From Epinephelus fuscoguttatus (taxonomy: Eukaryota > Chordata > Actinopteri > Perciformes > Serranidae), in NCBI RefSeq assembly GCF_011397635.1, contig NC_064754.1:30360543-30424542 (forward strand): a stretch of 64,000 nucleotides of DNA, read 5' to 3'. A model generated the notes under the pieces. It was not told the origin of the DNA and did not search any database. It worked only from the letters and a program-made list of their open reading frames with translations. Of the stretch, positions 22,701 through 34,700 are shown piece after piece (position 1 is the stretch's first letter; the number at the start of each line of letters is the position of its first letter). A program made the position numbers and the translations under genes.

Positions 22701-25700
22701 TTTGATTTTCTTCTTTTTTGCACGTCTCTTCATTCTGTTTGAAAACAGTATTTCTGCACAGCTGCAGATAAAGAATAGGCTATTATTGACTAATATTATC
22801 AGTAATATACTGTTGCAGAATTCCTTTGGTCCCTATGTAGGATTGTTTCCGACTTGTGTGATCCAGTCATTTCCAGTAACCAAAAGTCAGTAGATAGTTG
22901 TTATTATTATTATTTCCAAAAATCACAACATGTTTTTATCAGTCAAAATAATCGGCTTTAATTCATATTTGTTGGCCTTTTGCCTTTTTAAAAACATTTT
23001 CACAGCAGTCAAAAAACAGTTTGCTCTCCCGCTTTCTTTACAAAGGGAGACACATACCTGTATTAACGGGGCACCCTAGCAGCATCCTAATGGCACCATA
23101 AGTTACTTTTATTTAACCACAATAACAAAAGATCTATTACACTGTTACAGTAAATTACTTGGTGTTACAGATAAAAAAAATCATTATGTATATGCGGTCG
23201 CTTGCCTCTCAGCGCTCCATGGAGATGTCATTACTTTCAAAATAGCAATTGTTGAAAGATGTCGAAAAAAAATAATTTGGGATGTTCTGATTTATTTTAT
23301 TGCCATTGCTGAAGGGTGCGATTATTTCATTGTTTTTTTATGCCCTCATTAGATTATATTATATTAGCCTGCTTCCTGCTTATATTTATGTTGACAAAAA
23401 TAATATATATGTTATATCTACTACAGAAAGTCAAATTAATTAAAAGATCAACTCACTTAATTCGACAAATCACTTGATTCAAATTAAGGATTTTGTTTGG
23501 GGAATTTTAGTTATAATTTTTTTAATGGCGATGATGTTTTAGAATATGATGACAGCAGGCATTCGGAGCTTCACTTGAAAATTTCAGTAGAAATAATTTT
23601 TTAAAAAGACACTTGGTACAGCCCTACCTATAATGGTTTCTTTATAAAACAAAACTCCTACGCCCTTGCTGTCATTGCAATCAAGCACACTTACTGTTAC
23701 AGCTTTTCATAGTTACATAATGCCTGCTAACATCAGTTTCCACTGATCCTCCATGTAAATCCACTCTCAGTGTTGTGCTATTATTCAAGTAATCAGTCCT
23801 TGTGCTGTCCATTGCCTACTGTTGGGTTGGAGTGCTGCATGTGAGATTTCATATGAATAAGTTAACATCTAGCCTATTCTCACAAATACAGAAATCCTTT
23901 ATAGATGAGATTATGGGGAACTTCGAGGTTACATCTGGAGTTTCCAAAGGCCCTGATAACTTTATAAATCTACTGAGGTAAAAGTAAGTGCATTAATTAG
24001 AGTCTTGTACGTCATTGGCTTCCTCAGAGTATTCAGTCCAGATGTGCTGTGCTCCAACCCTCAGATTTAACCCAGCATTTCATTTTCAGTTGGATGTGAT
24101 GTTTTTTTTCTGTTTAAATTCCATTATGTCAGGCCTGTGCTGAGTCCATCCCTACTACTTTACTTCTCCTGTACTGGTCCTTGGCTTCACTATGTACCTG
24201 CTGTGTGAAATAATGTTTATTTTGTTGCTCTCCTGAATACTTTCTGTGTGTATTTTCTTTTCTGAGAAGCAGAAGCTGTTTTACCCTCTGCTGTAGCTTG
24301 TCTGTTTTTTCTTTTAGTTGATGTTTATCCCTTTTTTTTTATCCTCTTATCCGCTCTCTTGTAATCTGATTCATAGTGTTCACTGCTGTTAATTTTCACC
24401 TTGTTTTGTTTTTCTTTCAATTCTTCATTCAACCCCCCTCCCCTGCCTCCTGCGAATGGGCGCTGCGTTGTGGTTGTGATTTTGGGGGGTGGTCGTGTCA
24501 TCCTGGATCCTTCCTACATTGCTCCTGGCCCCTCTCTTCTCCTGTGACCTCTGCCCTTTCACCTTTGTGGCCCTACCCTCTGTACCCTGCCTTCACCCCC
24601 CTCCCCATCGCCCTCTATGCGTGACGTGTGCCCTTTGCTCTGGTGCTTGGGTGACGACTCCTGCTGTCTCCTGTTATACCTCCATACACCACACTCTTCC
24701 CCTACACTCTCAAACCAATGCCACCGTCACGATGACCCACCCCCTTAATGTCCACCGCCACCATATCGCCAACCCGGGCCCGTTCCCTTCACCGTTTGCC
24801 ATGGGTTCTCATCACCGCTCAGTCTGCGGGCAGCAAAAGTGGCGAAGGCGGCAGCAGCTGTAGCCAATAGCAGCAGCTCTCCAGTTAAAGAGCTGAGGGA
24901 CCTGTCAGCCATGGATGCTTTCCGCTCCCGCAGCATCAGTGTCTCCGAACATGCGGTCCGCAGGTTAGAGAAGAGCCTTCTGGGTAACCTAACAAAAAAA
25001 CAACAACAACCCAAACACTTGTTGCTTCCTCCATGGGATGATTGATGGGGATGTAGGGTCATGTCATGCGGGTCCGTTGGGTGGGCGATGAGTGGTTTGT
25101 TGTCAGGGACACCTGGAGCGGGTGGTGCATGCTGGAGGAAGGTTTGTGTGTCGACCTTTTTGGTTTGTTTTGGGCTGCAATCATACACTTGCTGTTTTAG
25201 TTTTTGTTTGTTTTATTTGCTTTTGCATGCAGTGTTTGCAGAAGACATCAGAAAACACTTGATGATTTTCTGTTTGATTTTGCTCTAACACAGATTTTGC
25301 TTTTGTGTTCATTCAATATTAATTTGTCTTTGACTTTGGTTTTTTGTTGTGCTGGGTGTATTGCTGACTGGTTTTGATTGGCCTAACAACAGATGAATGG
25401 CAGGAGGGACTGGTGCAAAGCATGTGTATCCAAAGTGATGGGATCTTATTCTGATTGACAACAACTGCAGCCTACATCTCTGCCTCCCTTTTCTTGGTGG
25501 GAGGGCACTTCTGCTTCCTCGGCCATTGACAGGGACAACAGCAACACAACAGCTTTCTTTGCTTGCTTGACATTTATTTAATTTTTTTATTTTGCGTTTT
25601 GCTCCACTGACAAACATACACTGTGCTGCTATGACCATGGCAATCTCCTAGTCTGGGACTTTAGGACTAGCTGGGCTGATGTGAACTTCTAAATGTTTGA

Positions 25701-28700
25701 TTACAGACTCAAGTCATTCATATCAACACACACATATACCCACAAACACTCAGCCTGAGTTATTTTTACACCTTTATGCTTTATCGCTGCTTGGCTGACT
25801 CGCTCAAGTGACTGACAGATGTATGATCTAACACTGCAGTTGTCAGACATGGCTACACCATCACTCTATTGAATATGTCCGACTCCTCCTGCCCAACAGA
25901 TGGCAGCAAAAGCCCAGTACCTTAATGTTTGAAAGAACTGCTAATTTAATTTCAGTGTGAAACACTGAACTTAATCACACTAAACAACTGCAGTGTGGAT
26001 CTGATTAACCTGCTTCAACTGTTGAACGGCTGCAAATCACAATTTTCTTGAACAGTTTGTGTCTCTTGAATGATAACACCTGAGTGACAAGTTAGATTGA
26101 AGCCTTTCCTCTGGTGGACACTTGTTTTACCTCAGACAACATGACCATGTTTTACATTTTTAGACTTCAAGGGAGAGTTCACTCCAAAATCAAAAATACA
26201 TATTTTTGCTTTTATCTATAGTGCTATCTGTCAATCTTCTCTCCGTGTGGGGTTTTAGTCTGCGGGTGTAGTTCTGTAGAAAGAAAATAATTATGACACA
26301 AAACTACTTGCAACAAGGTCTGTGGATTATCTTGAGTAACTGGTCACGGTTTCTGAAAAGAGACATTGCTGTTGTATGTTGGGCACTTTGACCACTACAA
26401 ATTGAGTGCCATCTAGTTCCATTATATTCGAGAGAAGAAGGACATCTCTGCGTCTGATAGGGGTGGGGGAAATAATCGATTCTTAGATATGTCGTGGTGG
26501 GAATATCTAAATGTTAATAATAGTTGTAATAATAATAGTTGATAATGTGATATTGATAGAATGAAAGAGGGGGAACTCAACCATGAAAGCAGTGTAGCAC
26601 CGGCATAGGGCTGCCCTTTGAAAGTCAGAGATTTGAATTGTCAGTGTCGGAGACTCATTAGTCAACTGAGATTGCCTTAAGTTTAGCAGTCTTTTTATTG
26701 GTAGTCAGTGTGCTGTGCAGTGTACCTCTTGGGACCTTTTGTTCCCCAGATTTTGCTGCAGAGTGAGCACTCTTGACTGTCACGTAACTCTTTGGTGCAG
26801 ACAGCCGCAGACGTAATGCAGCTGCACAGAGGAACTTTTCACTGTAAGGCTCCAGGATAACATTATCCTCTCTCTTGTGCATAGAAGTGGCGAGTTTAAA
26901 GCTCACAGATACTTGATAAGACACAGTCTCTGGCTTTTGATTAACATCTAGTGTCAGCAAAATATGTTGTTGCACATTTCAGATCCGTCATTAGCACCAT
27001 GTCACATTGAATGTCCCACTGAGCACGTTCAAACTTTCAAACTTTATATGGACAAAAAAACACCCTGGATTGTCAAATGCTCTGGGACAGACCTACAGCG
27101 GTTGCAAGCATGTTTTTAATGTAATGTCTAATTAATTATATTTGTGAGGCGAACGTGTAGTATATTGTGAATACTTTCTACGCCATCACCCAGAGATCAA
27201 CGTAATTGGAACGGAGCAGCAACCAGCACACAAACAAATGAGATCGGCTAACACATTCACACACTCAATTCATTGATGGATTTAGTTTACTTTATAAAAT
27301 ATAAAATAAAAAGGCTGCGGACCATTTGCTTTTCAACAGTTTATGAATGCATACTATTTCCAGCATTATTTCTGAAAGTTTATGAAATATTACAGTGTGC
27401 AAACACAGCACACTACACTGGCAAAAATATCCCACAATGGTTTAGTGTGAGCAACCGCAGATAGATTCAATCTGACTGGCACTTCCTGGTTTAAAAGCTA
27501 GGTTATGGAAGCACTTTGGCTATAAGGTTAAAGGGAAAAGGGACCTGGACATGAGCCAGACTGTATGCAGGTAAATGTATTTGTCTATTTAATTATGGAT
27601 CACTACAAATGTAGTATGCGGTGTTTTAAAAGTAGCAAATAGTCACACAGTGAGAAAAATAAGTTGTGGAAATTAAAAATTGTGATGCATTGATAATGGT
27701 TTTAGAATTGATTTGTCACCCTCTAAATTGTAATCAATCAAATTGTGAGATACCTGGAGATTTTCACCCCCAGTGGCCAATATCTCAAACACTCGGCAGC
27801 TAACACCAAAACAATCTAGATAAAAAGCACTACAGGTTAGAGGAAAATACATATTATTTTTAATTTTTGGTGAACTGTCCCTTTAAGGTTTTCATAAACG
27901 TATCCCTACATGATATCGAGAAATAACCCTAAACTCTTTTTTGTTTTAATCTTCTTGTTTAGCTGGGCTCATGTTCAACTAAACATGATTTCACATTCCT
28001 ATCAACACTCAACCTGCATTAAATAAGCAAAACATGACATTCTTGGAAATGTCTTCATTCAGCTGTAATCAGAGTTGTGTAAATTCAATTAAATAAAGCA
28101 CAATAGATAGTAATGTAATAAATGATAGATAACAGTGAGCACAGCACACTGCTTCAGTCGTGAGTGTTTCATGGTCATGTTGTTTGGAGTATGCGTCCAC
28201 GAGACATTGAAGGGAAAAATGAATCATTGTCAATAGAAGAATGGTAAGTACAAAATGTGTGGAATAGTTGTTATTCACATGTTGGGACTTGGTCTGGGTG
28301 AGAGATTTTTTTTTGTTCCCTCTGACAGAACTAATGAATCTGCACAGCTGTATAAAAAAATATCTACCTTTAAATCTTTCACATTAAGTTAATTTTTTTA
28401 CCGTGTGCACATTTTTAAAACATATTAACTCTGTTACAGTGTTTTCTGTAACTTGGAGATAGTTACAAATCTGAAACAAATAAGGCTGAAACTGTTTGAT
28501 AGATCCACCAAGGACAGATGTTCCTCTTGGATTGCTATCTTTCTGTATTCCTGCATAGTTTTCTGCCCAATTTGTTTCAGTATTTGTTCTTTTATTGAAC
28601 TTGTCTTTGATTCTGTGAGGCATGAAAACAGTCCTCCTGCCTTATATACTCCCCAAAGTGATGAACACAGACAGCTGGGCTCAGTCAGCTGAGCTCAGAG

Positions 28701-31700
28701 TGTTGTTGTAAATTGCTCATTTTAAGTGTGTTTGCTTTTTAGCACAAGCCAACATGGCCTTCGTTTCAAGTGAAGTATCTCTCAAGCGCTGATTGAGACT
28801 AATGTTATATCTGTAAAGGTGCTTTTAACCTAATTTGTGTGTAGAGCACGCAGTAATGGTTGTTGTGGATACAAAGAGGTGCTGTCCACTCTACAGTGAA
28901 TACTAATAAAGAGATTGGGCAGCAGCTCAGACATTAGTGCACGATTAAACACATTTATTCACAGAGCTCCTGCCTTCTGGTTTCTCTGCACTCCTCTGGC
29001 TTACTTAGCATCAACAGGTTACCCTCTGCCTGCTACGCAGAGCTTATTAAAATATAGGGAAATAACCAGTAGGGTATCACAGGTGACGAGGTTGCTCATA
29101 CCAGGTCCCAGTGTGTGTCTGTGTTGGTGTGCTTGAGAAAATGTGAATGCTTGCGTGGCATGTGATATAGACAGAAACATTGGTGTGTTTGTGTGATTTT
29201 GTGACATCCTGCATTTCTCTCACTGTCTTTATATCAGACCTTGCATGTCTCTGTGTGCACCGATTACATGTTAAAACATATCTGGAGCCTTTGTGCCTCC
29301 GTCTTCCTCTGTTGTCCTCCTCACTGATGTTTAACCTTGTCTCCGGTTCCTCCTATAGGATGCATACCTCGACCACCACCTGCAGTCTGGGCTCCGCTGA
29401 TGAAAACGCGGTGACTCAGGCAGACGAGGGGTTGAAGACTGTCCACCTGGAGCTCACAGAGACCTGTCTGGATATGATGGCACGATATGTCTTCTCTAAC
29501 TTCTCTGCCCTGCCCAAGAGGTTTGCAAGGATGTATTTTTTTCCCCCAGTATGTTTGTAAGGGCGTGGCACTTAACTATGGTTAATTGTTGGGAGAAAGA
29601 AATGTGAGAGGCTGTGGCAGTCATAAATCTGACCTCTTCTGTCCTCTTAGGTCTCCCATCGCAGAGTTCCTTTTGGCTGGGGGTCGCAGTATGACCTGGC
29701 TGGTGGGCAACAAGCTGGTGACCATAACAACCAGCGGAGGGGTCCGAACTCAAGCGCTGCTGGGCCTGGATATGGCTGAACGACTGGGAGGAGGAGGGGA
29801 AATGACCAGGTGAAACACGCTCACACACATGCTGAAAATGAATCAGGCTTTTTAAGAACTGTCTGTCTGTCGGTTGGCCAGGCGACCACTTTAGTCAAGA
29901 CTGGAATGTCTCAACAACTAATGGATGGATTGCCATGAAATTTGGTATAGATATTCATGTCCCCCAGAGGATAAATTCTATTGATTCTCATGATTCCCTG
30001 GTTTCCCATCTAGCGCACCATCATCAGATCAACATTTTAGTTTCACTAACACTTTAGTTTATGATGAAAAATGCCTGCAAAACTACATACTGTCCATCAG
30101 CCTCAGCTGTACTTTGTCTTCTAGTGATATTAGAAAACATCAGCATGCTCATATGCCAATCAAGATGATGAACATGGAAAGCATTACATCTACATTGTAA
30201 TTGTGAGCATGTCACCAGGCTGAAGTTAGCATCTATCTTGAAGCACCGCTGCTAGCATAGTCTTGGTAGCTGCTTTGTAATATAGCATTCTTGGTCCTGC
30301 AGGTCAGATCCATCACTCCACACCAGGATCACGAAAGAGGCTCCAGCTAAACTGGAGTCACAGTCGAGCCAGCAGCACAACAGAGCCACACGCATACGGG
30401 TCCGCTCGATGTCAGGTAATTAATATCCAGCTGCCTGGCACCAACAGACACCAACTTCTCTCTCATTATTTCAAACAACAACATTGGTGTTGAAGAAAAC
30501 TTTCTAATGTTTGTGTGACAATTTTAAAATACCTGAAACCAGCCAAAAACTACCAGTCTGCAGTTAGTGCTATTTTCAGAAATCCATTTTTTAAACATCT
30601 TTTGAAAGGAAGGCAAACTGAGTTGCGTTCCCACTGTCTTGAAATGAGGAATAATCGGATAGCTTTTATCCTCCACAGATTTGCAGCCATGCTTTTATCT
30701 GTGTCTGCCTGTTATCTCCTCCCTCTCTGACTACATCTCATTCTTCTCCTGTCTTTTCATGATGCAAGTCATGTCACTGAAGATCAGTGGCATTATTTAT
30801 TATTATTCCACATTGGGTTGGAATACATTCAAAGGGAAATGGGATGCAAAATTGGACTTCTTGGCTGTGATCTTCTACCCATTAATGTCTGTGTGTACTT
30901 TGTGTGCTTTGGATTTTGTGTAGGTGGATGTGCATGACATTAGGAATCATAAGATCTTGCTGCCTCTGTGTGTTTTACTGATTTCAGTCTTTTTGGCTTT
31001 GTCAGTCTACCTTGGTCTGAACAGTACATTTTGTGTCCTTGTCCTGTTTCCAATGTTTTATAAAAGTCGGTCTTCATGATTATAAAAAAATAATCTAAAT
31101 ATCTTATAGGATGAGCTCGCTGTTTCAAAACTGCATGTTATGTGATGAATGTTAGGACAAGACATGACAAATGATGATGATGATGACCATCCCTTCTGAT
31201 TCAAGGTGGCCATGCTCTGCGTGCTGGTCCTGCTCAGAGTCTCAGTCCACTGGTGTCTCCCTCTGAAGGCGAGTTAGCTGCTCCACTCTCTCCCCCCTCT
31301 GCCTCCACCCTGGATGGTTTGGGTCCTCCCTCCTCCACCTCTGCTGCCCCGTCTGCACCACAGCCCCTCAAAGACAACCCCAGCCTGGCTGAGTTTGTCC
31401 CTATGCTCACACAGGGCTGGGCAGAAATCTTCATACGGAGACCGTCTGGTAAGCAGTCTGCTTTTACCAAGAGCAGCAAATGACTGAACACATCAGGAGT
31501 GTTGTTGTGTTCAGAGAAGGTTTAGCTGTGTGTTCATTTTGGTTTCATTTGGTTTTATTATTATTGTCAATTGTCACAAGACCAGTTAGAGATATACTAT
31601 GTAGGACCTGTCTCTTACTGTCACTGTTTGAACGCACACTGTAGGCTACTATTGTAGGAAAGTTACATTTTAAGCAAGCGACCTAAGCTAATGTTGTGTC

Positions 31701-34700
31701 CCTGGTCTAGGGGAACCTAGACATAACATGCTGTGACTCCCCACTCTTCCCACTCCCAAGGACCATTACAAACACATATGTACAAAAATAATGACCTGGG
31801 TCGTAACACTAACCCCCGGCACCTACCTGTCAAACAGGAAACGGGTCAAATTGCATCGCTTTTCATCCCTATCCTCTCCTTCAGTGCTTGCCAACAAAAG
31901 TGAAAACCAACCCCAGATTCATTCTGGTTTTGGAACAAGTTTTTTCCTCTTGGTGTTTTGCCTCACTATATTTTCATCTTTTTTGCACTGTGTCTGGGAT
32001 TTTAATTGCTTCCTGTGCTGCATCTACCTTAGTATTAAGTCTCCACCTTACCTGCGCGCTGTTATTGGCTGGAGGCTACACACCACTGCTCAAAGGTTGC
32101 AGCCCATTAACATCCTGAACACAGCAAAATAACAAGAAATATAAAAAGAAATAAGAAAATACAGGCAGATGGCAGAGTCTCTGCACATGAGCACACCAGC
32201 ACACACTTCTAGTGGGTCATAAGGGATGATTGAGGGAAATAACTTTTGTATGAGTCTATGTGTTGTCCTGTAGGAAAATCCTGCACAGTATACTTCTAAC
32301 TACAAATTGAGTGCAAGTAACAATATGCCAAAATATTTTCTGAAGCATACTGTGTGCTTTTATATTGATTTTCAGGCCGTCCTTGGTTTTGTCGCTTGAC
32401 ATTGTGCAAATGAACTTGCAGTAACTTGAAACCTGCACAAGGTTATTTATGCATAACAGTGAACATGTAGTCTGCTTTCTTTATTGTCTGCTTTTAGATT
32501 TTTTTTTTAAACACAAGGGCATCCTGATTAAATTTTGGGAGTGCAAAATATTGTTTTTGTACTTGCTGCATTTTAAACTAAGTAAAAGGACTAATCTTAT
32601 AGTGAATGCAGCGTTTTTCGGCAGAGGTGTCACAAATGGTGGATATGTTTTTGTTTTGTTATGTTTTTTTCATTTTATTCCACAGGGACGATGCAATTTA
32701 ACATAGTTCCAATGCAGAGTATGGGACCGATGTGTTGCACAGAGAGTTTATAGCTACTGCTAATTTTCAACTCTTGTCCCTAGTTGGGCTTTTACATGTA
32801 GACCTAAAATGTTATTAAAAATATACAGTTTAAAACATCATACAACCACAATACACAATACACATAGAAGGCACAATAAATTACATAAAACACAATCCAC
32901 ACACTACAATACACATACCATACACATCACAACATATCCCACAATACATCTACTACAATGAACTATACACACACACCACAGTACAAAAGTACACATACAA
33001 CACAACACTTCACTAATAGTTCTTAAAGGTTTGAGCGCGTTCAGCTAAGAGTGGCTACAGCTCTGTTTTGCTTCCAACCAGCATTTGACCTTTGTTGTGA
33101 AGGATGTTAAATCTGTAATCAGTTTGATCTCAGTTGCTAATGTGCTGACAGCCCTTTATGGAAAAAGCTGATTGTCCAAATTTAGATTTACGATATGGTA
33201 TTTTATAGTTGCCATTCATGCTGCTCCTTGGTGTTCTATTACTGTCTTGTTTTTGTATAAAGCTGGAAAGAGGCTCTGGAGCTAAACTGTTGATAGACTT
33301 GAAAAAGTTAATAAAGCTGTCAAAGCTGAAAAGATTGTATCGCTCTAATATGCGACAGTGATGCCACTGGACAGGCTTTTTGTCCATTATTTTCAGTATT
33401 TGATTGTATAAAGATGTAAGGTGTCTGATTGTAGATGATGATGCTTGAGCCCATACTGTCATGCAATATAAAAGCTGAGAGAAAATCAGAGAGTGCATGA
33501 ATAACTGTGCTGCCTGTGTGGGTATGTAGGGCCTTATTAATTTAAAACAATTAAGGTTCATCTTTATTGTTTTTGAAATCTTCTTCACACGTTTATTAAA
33601 TTTTTATTGAGGATCTAAAATGATTCCTATAACCTTGATGTCATTGACCACCTCTATTCTTTCATTCTGTACCTTGATATTGTCTTGATTTTTTAAGTTT
33701 TTCAACTGAGTCCCGTGTAGTGGATTGCTTAAAGACACCAGCAAGGGAAGTGTCCTTGCTTGCAGTTGAAGTCACATGAAGATAGTGACCCCAAAAAAAG
33801 AGGCAAAAAAAACCAAAGGCAACTACTACGTTCACTGTGGTATCGTCACCACAGCACATTTTGTGTGTTTGCAAATTGTTTTTTATACTGTTATCACGGT
33901 AATGCGAGTGGGTGCCTGAAGGACAATTATCTAAAAACATCTGACGTACTTTTATGTGCTAAACCTTCAGCTTGTTGTGAAGTACACAAGTTTTATTTGT
34001 AGTATAGCAAAATAATCAAAACCATGTGCGGTCTTTGTCAAACAGTGGGTCTGAGGTCTGATGCATGTGTCTGTCTGTCTGTCTGTCTGTCATCACAGGT
34101 AACACGAGCTGGCTCATGTGTCTGGAGAACCCACCCAGTCCCTTTTCTTCAGAGCTCGGCAACATGCCGCTGCAGGAACTCTCCACTGTCCTTATGGCCA
34201 TGGAGGGAGTAAAGGAGCCTCCTACCCAGACAGCCAGTGCTCCCGCCAGCACTGCTGCTCCTGCTCCTGTCTCTGAGCCACTAACCCAAACACACAGCAG
34301 TGTTGGAGGAAAGGCAAACCTGATTCAGCGCTCTAATACTGGTGGGTAACAGTCTGAGAAGAAAAAGCTGAAAACATTAGAAACTTGTTCTATATTTTCA
34401 TCTTGTGGCTGTGTGTTCGTGGTTGTAATTGATCAGTGCAGGTTACTTGTCCCAGCATTTTAAGATCACAAAAATGTTACTGTGTTGTAAGTAAAATAAA
34501 CACAACAACAGTACAGCCAGAATATTTAGCTACAGAACAGAAACTCGAAATGACCTAAAAAATGTAATTTTACGCATGAAAGCATCCCTCCTGCCCGCCT
34601 GACTGCCTGTCCCTGGTCCTATTTAACGGATTGAGCTAAGTCAGAAATTGCCTGTGAATACTTTATGTGAGCCTGAAGGCGATCAGTTGGCCAGCTTCGA

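Noticed and set aside
24376..24863. Pro/Cys-rich plus-strand frames before tsc2 exon 25
   Set aside because: They are pyrimidine-rich intron sequence upstream of the acceptor at 24822. They do not align with tuberin.
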